Positions 35,403 through 43,820 of a stretch of 64,000 bases of DNA are shown piece by piece. Source of the DNA: DAISKN01 sp963716925 (GTDB lineage: Bacteria; Acidobacteriota; Vicinamibacteria; Marinacidobacterales; SMYC01); contig CAVQUX010000018.1 of the NCBI GenBank assembly GCA_963716925.1, positions 372,001-436,000 of the forward strand, written 5' to 3'. Positions within the stretch are counted from its first letter, which is position 1. Each line of letters starts with the position of its first letter. Under the pieces are notes generated by a model. That model was not told the DNA's origin. It saw only the letters and a list, made by a program, of their open reading frames with translations, and ran no database searches. A program made the position numbers and the translations under genes.

Positions 35403-36122
35403 GTGGGCCTGTATGTCGCGGTTTGTCTGTCGGCGTTTCTCGCCGCCCTTCTCGTGTACCGTTACGACCTCTACAACCGCGAGCCCTGGTATCTGATCGC
35501 TCTCGCGGCGGGGCTCGGGTTCGCGACGATGCGGGTCGTGGCCGAGACCGAGCTCTGGGCTCTCGGCCTCGTCGCCACCGACGCGGCGGAGGCCGCGGTC
35601 GCGGCGATTCTCGAAGAGACGACGCGCCTCGCCGCGGTCGTGGCCATCGCCTTCGTGTTCCCGGGAGAGTTCGACGACCCGATGGACGGCATCATCTACG
35701 GGTCCATCGTCGGGCTCGGGATGGCGGCGGAGGAGTCTCTCCACTTTCTCCAGGGGAGGAGCGCGGCCGAGCTCTTCCTCTTCCCCCAGGAAGTCGTGCG
35801 TCTCCTCGGGCATCTGGTGATGGGAGGCATCGCCGGATTCGGCGTCGGGATGGGCCGAATGGGGGCCCCTGGATGGAGACGAGCGCTCGTCCTCTCGTTC
35901 TCCGCCGCGGTGGCGCTTCATTTCTCGTGGGATTGGGTAGCGCTCGCCGCCGCGGACCGGACGACGATGTCAAAGGGACTCGCGCTTCTCGCGGCCGCGA
36001 TCCTGCTGGCCGGGATCGGAATCTACGGGATGCTCGTGATCTCGGGCTCGAGGCTCTCGCGCCAGGCGTTCGCCCCCGGGAGCGTACGGAGCCTCTGGGG
36101 CTTTCCCTTCAAGAATCGGTGA
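35403..36122 (+). CDS. PrsW-family intramembrane metalloprotease
   Basis: A 239-residue membrane protein with about eight helices. EETTRLAAVVAIAF supplies the first EExxR-type motif, MDGIIYGSIVGLGMAAEESLHF the second glutamate block, and HLVMGGIAGF and LHFSWDW the conserved histidines of the PrsW/abortive-infection-like protease superfamily. In Bacillus PrsW cleaves an anti-sigma factor; the target here is unknown. GTG start at 35403. It overlaps the convergent lipoprotein gene by 14 bp. Confidence 0.85.
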   Translation: MGLYVAVCLSAFLAALLVYRYDLYNREPWYLIALAAGLGFATMRVVAETELWALGLVATDAAEAAVAAILEETTRLAAVVAIAFVFPGEFDDPMDGIIYGSIVGLGMAAEESLHFLQGRSAAELFLFPQEVVRLLGHLVMGGIAGFGVGMGRMGAPGWRRALVLSFSAAVALHFSWDWVALAAADRTTMSKGLALLAAAILLAGIGIYGMLVISGSRLSRQAFAPGSVRSLWGFPFKNR

Positions 36123-36740
36123 GCGTAAGACTCTTCGTCGCCTCGTCCAGAGTGAGCTTCCGTTCGCTTCGCCGCTTCGGGTCGAGGTTCCAGACACGAA
36201 CGTCGTAGTCGCCCTCGGGAATCGCCTCGAGCTCGAAGTTCCCCTGACTGTCGGCGACGGCGACGAACGGCGCCGCCGTCACGATCACGAACGCGGCCAT
36301 GGAAGGATGGATGTTGCACGAGACGTCGTAAGCGCCCTCGCGCTCGAAAACGTGCCGGTAGGCGCCCACCACGGGCGTTGCCACGTTGAACTCCGTCTTC
36401 CGCGTATCCGCCTCGGTGACGTGCACGTTGTGGAGAACGTCCTCGCTGTTCTTGAAATCGACGGGCTGACCCGGTCGGACGATGAGGAGCTTCGGACGGA
36501 AGGCGGTCCCATACTGATCCATGAGGGCCGGCTCCGAGGGAATCGAGGTCTCGATCGGAACTGCGGGTACGAGCATGATGACGGAGGGGTAGCCTCCGGT
36601 CGCAGGAGGGGCCTTCCCGACCAGCTTCGGGGACGCCTCGGCCGGAGGTTTTTCCTCCTCGGGGGAGCGGCACAGCCCGCGACCGCGAGCGCCAGACAGA
36701 TCCATCGAGAATGTCGATTCCGGAAGGCTATTTTCGTCAT
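36109..36740 (-). CDS. Cupredoxin-like lipoprotein (frameshifted in the signal region)
   Basis: The main frame (to 36109) encodes a plastocyanin/methylamine-utilisation-type domain: LLIVRPGQPVDFKNSEDVLHNVHVTE, YDVSCNIHPSMAAFVIV (His-Cys-His copper-ligand pattern), and a carboxypeptidase-regulatory-like tail (GNFELEAIPEGDYDVRVWNL). The natural start, ATG 36740, opens MTKIAFRNRHSRWICLALAVAGCA with lipobox LAVAGC but lies in another frame. The frames join at a run of five C (36661-36665 on the plus strand reads G); one more C would give a continuous lipoprotein. Either a homopolymer error or a recent null mutation. Probably a periplasm-facing copper/electron protein. Confidence 0.75.
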
Positions 36741-36764
36741 ACTCTGGGAACGAAAGGGGACGCC

Positions 36765-37118
36765 ATGGCTCAGTTTATGCTGCTCCTCCACGAGAATCCG
36801 AGCGAGTTCTCGGACCTCACCCGGAACCAGATGGAGTCGGTCATCGCGGAGTACCAGGCCTGGGGGCAGAGGCTTGCCTCCGAAGGACGGCTGGTAGCGA
36901 GCCACAAGCTCACCGACGAGGGCGGCCGGCACGTGCAAAAGCGCGGGAGCGAGGTCCTGGTGACGGATGGTCCGTTCGCCGAAGCGAAGGAGGTCCTGGG
37001 CGGGTACTACGTCGTGAAGGCGGCGAGCTACGACGAGGCCGTCGAGATCGCGAAGTCCGGGCCCCATCTCCGCTACAACGGTCGCATCGAGGTGCGTAAG
37101 GTCGATCTCGTGGACTGA
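36765..37118 (+). CDS. YCII/DGPF-domain protein
   Basis: A 117-residue dimeric alpha-beta-barrel protein of the YCII family. The hallmark DGPFAEAKEVLGGYYVV is at residues ~67-83. Such proteins are often encoded next to ECF sigma factors, and some have chlorite-dismutase-like folds; no enzymatic role is established. The start is ATG 36765 with GAAAGGGG before it; the longer frame overlaps the divergent lipoprotein start. Confidence 0.85.
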   Translation: MAQFMLLLHENPSEFSDLTRNQMESVIAEYQAWGQRLASEGRLVASHKLTDEGGRHVQKRGSEVLVTDGPFAEAKEVLGGYYVVKAASYDEAVEIAKSGPHLRYNGRIEVRKVDLVD

Positions 37119-37141
37119 GGCACCGCTGTTAAGATAGCGGG

Positions 37142-39355
37142 ATGGCGTCGGTCGGCACGAGCTCCCGCCGGAAGGAAGGCCCTGAAAAGCTCACGGGCGA
37201 AGCCCGATACATCGACGACTATCCTCTCGAAGGAGCGCTCCACGGAGTCACGCTGCGCTCGAAGATCGCGCGCGGGACCATCCGGGAGATCCGCTTCGAT
37301 CCGTCGTTCGATTGGAGCTCCGTCGTCGTCGCCTCCGCTTCCGACATCCCCGGCGAGAACTCGGTTCTCCTGATCGAGAAAGACCAGCCTCTTCTCGCGT
37401 CTCACGAGATCCACCACCTCGAGGAGCCGATTCTGATCCTCGGGCATCCCGACCGGGCGAAAGCCTACGAGGCGCTCGAACGCATCGACGTCCTCTACGA
37501 CGAAGGCAAGCCGGTCCTCACCATGGAAGAAGCGCTCGCCAACGGCGCCGTCTTCAAGCGATACGAGATCGTCAAGGGAGATCTCGAGGCCGGGTTCCGG
37601 GAGGCCGACGTGGTCGTGGAAGGGGAGTATCGGGTTCCCCACCAGGAGCAGGCCTACATCGAGAACAACGGCATCGCCGCCTGGGAGGAGGAGGACGGAA
37701 CCCTGGTGGTCATGGGCTCGATGCAGTGTCCTTATTATGTACACAAGGCGATGCTCGGGCTCTTCCCGAGGGCCGTCGAGAAGATTCGGGTGATCCAGAC
37801 GGCCACCGGGGGAGGCTTCGGGGGCAAGGAGGAGTATCCCAATCTCATCGCCGGGCACGCGGCGGTGCTCTCGCTGAAGGCGAAGCGGCCGGTGAAGATC
37901 GTCTACGACCGCGCCGAGGACATGCGGGCCACGACGAAGAGGCACCCCGCCCGCGTCCGCCATCGCACCGGCGTCAAGAAGGACGGGACCCTCGTCGTCC
38001 AGGAGATCGACGTCCTCATGGACGGAGGCGCCTACGTGACCCTGTCTCCCGTGGTTCTTTCCCGAGGCGTTCTCCACGCGACCGGACCCTACGAATGCCC
38101 GAACGTGCGCGTCGTCGGGCAGGTCGTCGAGACCAACACCCCTCCGAACGGCGCGTTCCGGGGTTTCGGAGCGCCGCAGACTCTCTTCGCCGCCGAGATG
38201 CAGGTGGAGAAAATCGCCGCCCGCCTCGGGCTCGACGGTCTCGCCGTTCGCCGGAAGAACCTCCTGCGTGAGGGCTCGGTGACCGCCACCGGGCAGGTGC
38301 TGACCGAGAGCGTGGGGGCGCAGGAGGTTCTGGAGCGCGCCGTCGCGGTGAGCCGCTACCTCACGCGGAAGAAAGACTGCGAGCGCTGGAACCGGAGGAA
38401 ATCGGCGCCGAGCTGGCGCGGGGTCGGACTCGCCGCGGTTTTCCACGGCGCCGGTTTCACCGGAAGCGGCGAGGTCCACCTTCGGAGCCGGGCTACCGTC
38501 TCTCTTCTACCGAGCGGCGACATCGAGGTCGAGGCCGCCTCGACGGAGATCGGCCAGGGGACCACCAGCATCCTCGCGTCGATCGTCGCCGACGCACTCG
38601 ACGTCCCCTACGATTGGATCCGGGTCTGCACTCCCGACACCGCGAAAGTCCCCAACAGCGGACCCACGGTCGCGAGCCGGACGTGCATGATCGTGGGCGG
38701 ACTCCTGAAGCGCTCGGCGGACGCGCTGAGGCGCGCCCTCGAGAACGAGGGAATCCCCTGGCCTCCGACCCCCGCCGCTTTGAAGCGCGCCGCGCGGAAG
38801 CTCTGCGCGAGCGGACGGCCGTTCGGCTTCGTCCAGGAGTACGAGCCGCCGCGCGACATCCGGTGGGACGACGCCACCTACCGGGGCGACGCCTACGGCG
38901 TCTACGGCTATGCGGCGATGGTCGTCGAAGTCGAGGTCGACAAGCTCACCTGCGAAGTGAAGGTCAATGAAGTGTTCACCGCCCAGGACGTCGGACGGGC
39001 CATCAATCCGCTCCTGGTGGAAGGGCAGATCGTAGGAGGCACGGCGCAGGCCCTCGGCTACGCCCTCCTGGAGAACGCGATCTTCGAGAACGGCGCCATG
39101 GCGAACGCGAGCTTCACCAACTACGTGATCCCGACGACTCTCGATACGCCGGAGATGCTGGTTGAGATCGTGGAGAAGCCGTACTCGCGCGGACCGTTCG
39201 GCGCGAAGGGCGTGGGCGAGCTTCCGATGGACGTTCCCGCTCCCGCGGTCGCGGCCGCCGTCCACCAGGCGACGGGGCTCTTCCTCACCGAGCTTCCCCT
39301 TCTTCCCGAGCGCATCTCGAAGGCCATTCATGATCGAGCTCACCGTCAATCGTAA
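37142..39355 (+). CDS. Xanthine-dehydrogenase-family molybdopterin subunit
   Basis: A 737-residue catalytic subunit of the xanthine oxidase/aldehyde oxidoreductase family. GGGFGGKEEYPN and GAFRGFGAPQTLFAAE (with the conserved substrate Arg) and the catalytic Glu in GPFGAKGVGELPM are intact, so a molybdenum hydroxylase is expected. EIGQGTTSI is the cofactor loop. A TAAGAT box ends 6 nt before the ATG with no SD (possible leaderless mRNA). The FeS and FAD subunit genes follow, overlapping or nearly so. The substrate (purine, aldehyde or heteroaromatic) is not fixed by sequence. Confidence 0.9.
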   Translation: MASVGTSSRRKEGPEKLTGEARYIDDYPLEGALHGVTLRSKIARGTIREIRFDPSFDWSSVVVASASDIPGENSVLLIEKDQPLLASHEIHHLEEPILILGHPDRAKAYEALERIDVLYDEGKPVLTMEEALANGAVFKRYEIVKGDLEAGFREADVVVEGEYRVPHQEQAYIENNGIAAWEEEDGTLVVMGSMQCPYYVHKAMLGLFPRAVEKIRVIQTATGGGFGGKEEYPNLIAGHAAVLSLKAKRPVKIVYDRAEDMRATTKRHPARVRHRTGVKKDGTLVVQEIDVLMDGGAYVTLSPVVLSRGVLHATGPYECPNVRVVGQVVETNTPPNGAFRGFGAPQTLFAAEMQVEKIAARLGLDGLAVRRKNLLREGSVTATGQVLTESVGAQEVLERAVAVSRYLTRKKDCERWNRRKSAPSWRGVGLAAVFHGAGFTGSGEVHLRSRATVSLLPSGDIEVEAASTEIGQGTTSILASIVADALDVPYDWIRVCTPDTAKVPNSGPTVASRTCMIVGGLLKRSADALRRALENEGIPWPPTPAALKRAARKLCASGRPFGFVQEYEPPRDIRWDDATYRGDAYGVYGYAAMVVEVEVDKLTCEVKVNEVFTAQDVGRAINPLLVEGQIVGGTAQALGYALLENAIFENGAMANASFTNYVIPTTLDTPEMLVEIVEKPYSRGPFGAKGVGELPMDVPAPAVAAAVHQATGLFLTELPLLPERISKAIHDRAHRQS

Positions 39356-39809
39356 GAAGCGCCGCTATCGCGGGCCCGCCTTCAAGCGGCTCCTCGATGT
39401 GCTTCGCGAGGACTTCGAGCTCACGGGAACGAAGGAAGGCTGCGGCGAAGGCGAGTGCGGTGCCTGCACGGTGATCCTCGACGGAGAGCCGGTGAACTCG
39501 TGCCTGATTCCCGTGGCTCAGGCGGAGGGCTCCCGGGTTCTGACCGTCGAGGGGCTGGCCGCGCCGTCCCGGCTTTCCCCGCTCCAGCATTCGTTTCTCG
39601 ATCGGGGGGCGGCGCAGTGCGGGATCTGCACCCCGGGAATGCTCATGACCGCCGTTGCTCACCTGCGCGGAGGGGGAGGGACGGATACCGAGGCGGTCCG
39701 CGTGGCACTCGCGGGAAATCTCTGCCGGTGCACGGGCTATCAGCACATCGTGGCCGCCGTGGTGGAAACGGCGAAGCGGGAACGGAAGAGGCGCTCTCGT
39801 GCGCGGTGA
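39330..39809 (+). CDS. Xanthine-dehydrogenase-family 2Fe-2S subunit
   Basis: A 159-residue protein with both [2Fe-2S] clusters: CGEGECGACTVILDGEPVNSC (plant-ferredoxin type) and CGICTPGM ... CRCTGYQ (helical domain). It overlaps the catalytic-subunit gene by 26 bp. It ends in a basic tail KRERKRRSRAR. It passes electrons from the Mo subunit to FAD. Confidence 0.92.
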   Translation: MIELTVNRKKRRYRGPAFKRLLDVLREDFELTGTKEGCGEGECGACTVILDGEPVNSCLIPVAQAEGSRVLTVEGLAAPSRLSPLQHSFLDRGAAQCGICTPGMLMTAVAHLRGGGGTDTEAVRVALAGNLCRCTGYQHIVAAVVETAKRERKRRSRAR

Positions 39810-39819
39810 CGCGCGGAGC

Positions 39820-40665
39820 ATGACGCTCCTTCGACCCCGGAGCGTCGAGGAGGCCCTCCGCCTCTACGCGGAGCATCCCGGCGCCGTTCCCCTCGCGGGG
39901 GGAACGGACTTCATGGTCGCCTGGAACGCGGGCGAGGCGAACGGTCGCACGATCCTGGATCTCTCCCGCCTCGCGCCCTGGAAGCGCATCGTCGAGACGA
40001 AGACCGGCGTTCGCATCGGAGCTCTCGTCACCCACCGCGAGCTCCAGCTTCACTCCGGAATCCGAACGCGTCTTCCGCTCCTCGTCCAGGCCTGCGCGAC
40101 CATCGGCGGGCGGCAGATCCAGGCTCGAGGCACGCTCGGTGGGAACATCGCGAATGCTTCCCCGGCAGGGGACACCTTCGCCCCGCTCGCGGTCTACGAG
40201 GCCCGTGTGCGGCTGCGATCGGTCGGGGCGTCACGGACTCTCCCGCTCCTCTCGGTCTTCACCGGAGTGAAGAGGACCGCCCTCGCCGGGGATGAGCTCA
40301 TCGACTCGATCGAGATCGACTTTCCCCGCCGTCCCGCGCGCCAGAGCTTCCGCAAGGTGGGAACGAGGGCGGCTTCGGCGATCTCCAAGACCGTGGCCGC
40401 GGGCCTTCTCTGGGTTTCGACCGACGGACGGGTCCGGGAGGTCCGTTTCGCCCTCGGAAGCATGGCGCCGACGGTGCGGAGGCTCGCTTCCGTCGAGTCT
40501 TTTCTCTCGGGAAGGAAGCCGACCTCGAGGCTCGTCGAGCAGGCGGTCGAACTCCTTGCGAGCGACGTGTCTCCCATCGACGACCTGCGCTCGACCCGAG
40601 CCTATCGCCTCGAGGTGTCTCGAAATCTGCTCCGCGCATTCCTTAGCGGCGATCTCGCTCGATAG
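39820..40665 (+). CDS. Xanthine-dehydrogenase-family FAD-binding subunit
   Basis: A 281-residue FAD subunit: LRPRSVEEALRLYAEHPGAV, PLAGGTDFMV, GALVTHRELQ, ATIGGRQIQARGTLGGNIANASPAGD. ATG 39820 is preceded by GCGGAG; a GTG at 39799, overlapping the FeS gene, is an alternative. Completes the three-subunit enzyme 37142-40665. No XdhC-type maturation gene is adjacent. Confidence 0.9.
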   Translation: MTLLRPRSVEEALRLYAEHPGAVPLAGGTDFMVAWNAGEANGRTILDLSRLAPWKRIVETKTGVRIGALVTHRELQLHSGIRTRLPLLVQACATIGGRQIQARGTLGGNIANASPAGDTFAPLAVYEARVRLRSVGASRTLPLLSVFTGVKRTALAGDELIDSIEIDFPRRPARQSFRKVGTRAASAISKTVAAGLLWVSTDGRVREVRFALGSMAPTVRRLASVESFLSGRKPTSRLVEQAVELLASDVSPIDDLRSTRAYRLEVSRNLLRAFLSGDLAR

Positions 40666-40679
40666 GCTTTCGGGGAATC

Positions 40680-40767
40680 GAACGCAAAGACGCAAAGACG
40701 CAAGGGCGCAAAGAAAGACTCGGGATTTTTCTTCTTTGCGTCTTGGCGCCTCTGCGCCTTTGCGTTC
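40680..40767. repeat. Inverted heptamer-repeat element (GCAAAGAC-type)
   Basis: The left arm 40680-40713 is built of GAACGCAAAGACGCAAAGAC-type heptamers and the right arm 40734-40767 is its near-perfect reverse complement, separated by 20 nt. T-rich stretches lie in the loop and at 40774-40779. It sits between two convergent genes and can serve as a bidirectional terminator. A diverged relative is at about 34898-34925 (GACGCAAGGGTGCTAAGG). Confidence 0.65.
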
Positions 40768-40779
40768 TTCCTGGTTTTT

Positions 40780-41643
40780 TCAGGGGCTCGAGGGTCTCGC
40801 GACGACGATTCCCAGACGCTCGGGGCGCCTCAGCAGATAGCTCGCGACGTCCTCCCGGGTGAGGACCACGCGGCCGTGGAAGCTCGACGCGTGAAGGAGT
40901 CTCGGTTTGCCGCCCATGCGGTAGATGAAACCCGCGTGGTGGATGAGGAGGCCCGACCGCTCGCGGACGAAAGCCACCAGGTCGCCGTCCTCGAGCTGGT
41001 CCAGAACGCGGGGAGCCCGGTCGCGGGAGAGCACCAGGTGCGGGGTCCGACTCAGCCGCGATTCGGTCGCCGCGACTTCGCGAGTGAGCACTGCGAGCGC
41101 ATCCCTCGAGACGTCCGCGCCGGGGAGGACGCGGGAGCTGATGTGGAAATAGCTGCGGGTCAGCGGCTCGCCGCCCAGAGCCTGCGTCATGTTGGCGAGG
41201 CGTTTCCGCGATTCGTTGTCGTCGATCCAGTCGTCGAAGTAGTGGAGCCGCGACGCGTAGTCGGAGAGAGTGCCGCCCCGATACCGCGAGGCGACGAGCT
41301 CGCGCTCGAAGCAGGACTCGGTCGGCTCCCTCCGAAACCCGCATCGGGCCACCGCGAGGCTCGACTCGATGAAGGTGACGCACTCGAATCGAGAGAGCTC
41401 TACACGGAGCTTCTCGGGCGTTGTCGGCGCTGGGACCGACTCGTAGCCGGCCCCCTGTTGAAAGAATGCGGTACGCGCGAGGTACGTGCCGAACGTCTCG
41501 TGGGCGAGAGGGGCTCCGACGCCCTCATACCACTCGTGGAGCTTCAGCCGGGTCCTCGTAGTGAGCGTTCCCTCGTCGTCGGCCCCGGCTGCCAGCGAAA
41601 GGAGAACCGCAGCGATCGCGAGGAGAACTGGGCGTTTCGACAT
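40780..41643 (-). CDS. DUF1460 (NlpC/P60-like amidase) exported protein
   Basis: A 287-residue secreted protein with signal MSKRPVLLAIAAVLLSLAAGA. The DUF1460 core is visible: ECVTFIESSLAVARC (candidate catalytic Cys in the FEC block), SRLHYFDDWIDDNE, and GDLVAFVRERSGLLIHHAGFIY with the catalytic-type His. The family is related to NlpC/P60 N-acetylmuramoyl-L-alanine amidases. ATG 41643 has AGGGAG in front; a longer in-frame start adds only MDDPKKNQGA. Confidence 0.85.
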   Translation of the reverse strand: MSKRPVLLAIAAVLLSLAAGADDEGTLTTRTRLKLHEWYEGVGAPLAHETFGTYLARTAFFQQGAGYESVPAPTTPEKLRVELSRFECVTFIESSLAVARCGFRREPTESCFERELVASRYRGGTLSDYASRLHYFDDWIDDNESRKRLANMTQALGGEPLTRSYFHISSRVLPGADVSRDALAVLTREVAATESRLSRTPHLVLSRDRAPRVLDQLEDGDLVAFVRERSGLLIHHAGFIYRMGGKPRLLHASSFHGRVVLTREDVASYLLRRPERLGIVVARPSSP

Positions 41644-41836
41644 CGCTCCCTGGTTTTTTTTAGGGTCGTCCAAGCGTAACGGCGGCGTTCATCCCCCGCA
41701 ACTGCCACCCGAGCGAAGTTTGCTACCGGGACGAAAACGGAGTTACATTCTCGCGCGCTCGCGGCCTCGAGGCCACGGCAGGGGTTGTCGTTCCCGGGGG
41801 TTGGCGGGACGGGGTGGGCAAGCTGGGGGGTGGGGT

Positions 41837-43747
41837 TTGGACGATTATGTCGGACATCTTCGGGAGTTCCGGCGGATTCTCCGAAACCTGGAGAATCAGG
41901 CAACCCACCCGCTGAATCGCGAGACCATCGTCGCCCTCACCAAGAAGCTGGATCGCGATGAGTCGCAACTCAACGCCGACCGGCTCGAGCGCTCCTTCCG
42001 CGCGACGGTCGAGGCCACGCGCAGCATCGAGGATCTCGAGCACTACGAACAGGACATCCTCGCGGTCTTCCACGAGATCACCTCCCGCAAGAGGCGGGAG
42101 CTCGAGCGGGAGCGCTTCCGCAACCTGCTGGATCAATCGGGCGAAGCGATCTTCGTCATCCACCCTGCGAGCAGCCGCTTTCTCGACGTCAACCAGACGG
42201 CGCTCCGCGTCCTCGGCTACTCCCGGGAGGACATGCTCGAGCTCTCGCTGAACCACATCGAGGTCGCGCTCCCGCTCACTCCGTCGACGGCATGGCACGA
42301 CTGGGTGGAGAACGTCCGCAGTGCTCCGGACGTCCTGTACGTCGAGGGGGTCCATCGCCGCAAGGATGGAACGCGCTTCCCCGTCGAAGTCTCCGTGGGG
42401 CTCGCGACGTCCGACGGCCAGGAGCTTCTCCTTCTCGTCTCCCGAGACGTCACCGAGCGCAAACGGTCCGAAGCCCGCCTCCGCCGCCAGTGGGCGTTCT
42501 TCAGCCGGCTCACGCACCGGAGCGTCGACGGGATCATGGCCTTCGACCGCAGCTTCAACCTGACGTACTGGAATCCCGCGATGGAGCGGATCCTGGGAGA
42601 GCGAAAGAGCAAGGTTCTGGGAAAGAACGCGCTCCAGGTGCTGCCGCAGCTCAAGGATCTCGGCGAGGATCGCTACTTCCGCGACGCGCTAGCCGGAACC
42701 ACGTCGATCTCGAGAAACCGAGCCTACACCCATGGAGACACCGCTCGTCAGGTCTACTTCGACGGCTACTACTCTCCCCTCACCGAAGACTCGGGCGAGA
42801 TCCTCGGCGGCATCGGCATCCTGCGGGACGTCACCGAGAGGCGCGAGACCCAGCTTCGGCAGGCGCGGGAGACCATGGCCCGCGTCGACGAACAGCGTCT
42901 CCAGCAGCTCGAGGTCCAGCGACACCTCGAGAGCGAGCTCTCCGATTTGAAGCGGGAGAACGAGAAGCTGGCGTACGATCGGAAGCGATCGGCGGTCGAG
43001 CGCGAGGAGCATCTCCGCGCGGGAAAAGTCGAGGGGCTCGAGGTCCTGGCGAGCGGCCTCGCCCGCGAAGTGGAGCCTCTGCTCGCCGGAATCCTGAGCC
43101 AGGCGGGAGTCGCGCTCTCGGAGCTGCCTCCGGACTCGCCCCTGCGCCGGGGAGTGGAAGAGATCGAGGAGGCGGCCCTCTCCGCCAACGCTCTCACCAG
43201 CACGCTTTCCGCGCTCTCGAAGAACGGACGCGCCGACGTTCAGCGGGTCCATCTCGGGGATCTGCTCCAGGACGGCGAGCACAGCCTCCGGGCGGCGGTG
43301 AAGCCGGGAGTGACCCTGGAGCTGCCTTCGAGAGACCGGGGTGACGACGGCCCGCTTCCGTCCCTCCGGGGCGACGCTCGTCAGCTCGCCGAGCTCATCC
43401 TCGCGCTCGTGGTAAACGCCTCCGACGCCGTCTCCGACGAGAACGGATGGATCCGAGTCGCCACCGGCACCACCGAAGTCGACTCCGAGCTCTTGAACCG
43501 CGCGTACCTCGGCAAGGGCAAGAGCCCGGGGAGCTACATTTATCTGGAGGTCTCCGACAACGGAACGGGAATGGACGAGGAGACGCTCTCCAAGATCCTC
43601 GTTCCGTTCTTCACCACCAGGCCGCGGCATCGTGGGCTCGGCCTGACGACGGTCCTCGGTGCGGTCCGAGCCCACGGCGGGTTCCTCACCATCGATACCG
43701 TTCCCGGAAACGGCGCTACGTTCCGGGCTTTCTTTCCCTCGTGCTGA
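41837..43747 (+). CDS. PAS-PAS histidine-kinase-like protein lacking the phospho-acceptor His
   Basis: About 636 residues: an N-terminal helical ~90, PAS1 96-209, PAS2 219-335, a coiled coil ~336-395, a HisKA-like segment 396-455, and a complete HATPase (N-box LALVVNASDAV, G1 SDNGTGMDEE, F FFTT, G2 GLGLTT). The H-box, normally G-I-A-H-D-F-N-N-L-L, reads GLAREVEPLL with Arg at 410 where His belongs. The ATP site is intact. It may bind ATP or signal without autophosphorylation. Cytosolic; no membrane helix. The start is probably TTG 41837. First of the run of genes to 48908. Confidence 0.85.
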   Translation: MDDYVGHLREFRRILRNLENQATHPLNRETIVALTKKLDRDESQLNADRLERSFRATVEATRSIEDLEHYEQDILAVFHEITSRKRRELERERFRNLLDQSGEAIFVIHPASSRFLDVNQTALRVLGYSREDMLELSLNHIEVALPLTPSTAWHDWVENVRSAPDVLYVEGVHRRKDGTRFPVEVSVGLATSDGQELLLLVSRDVTERKRSEARLRRQWAFFSRLTHRSVDGIMAFDRSFNLTYWNPAMERILGERKSKVLGKNALQVLPQLKDLGEDRYFRDALAGTTSISRNRAYTHGDTARQVYFDGYYSPLTEDSGEILGGIGILRDVTERRETQLRQARETMARVDEQRLQQLEVQRHLESELSDLKRENEKLAYDRKRSAVEREEHLRAGKVEGLEVLASGLAREVEPLLAGILSQAGVALSELPPDSPLRRGVEEIEEAALSANALTSTLSALSKNGRADVQRVHLGDLLQDGEHSLRAAVKPGVTLELPSRDRGDDGPLPSLRGDARQLAELILALVVNASDAVSDENGWIRVATGTTEVDSELLNRAYLGKGKSPGSYIYLEVSDNGTGMDEETLSKILVPFFTTRPRHRGLGLTTVLGAVRAHGGFLTIDTVPGNGATFRAFFPSC

Positions 43748-43820
43748 CTCGCCTTCGCCCTTCGGGCTACGGCGGGAATATTCGAGATGGAAAACCCTGG
43801 ATCCGATAGAATGCGCGTCT

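Noticed and set aside
39799..39820. GTG 39799 as start of the FAD subunit
   Set aside because: Possible and SD-supported, but family similarity starts at MTLLRPRSVEEAL (39820); kept as alternative.
40680..40767. CRISPR-like repeat array
   Set aside because: Heptamer units and an inverted, not direct, arrangement; no unique spacers and no cas genes. No CRISPR array is seen in the window.
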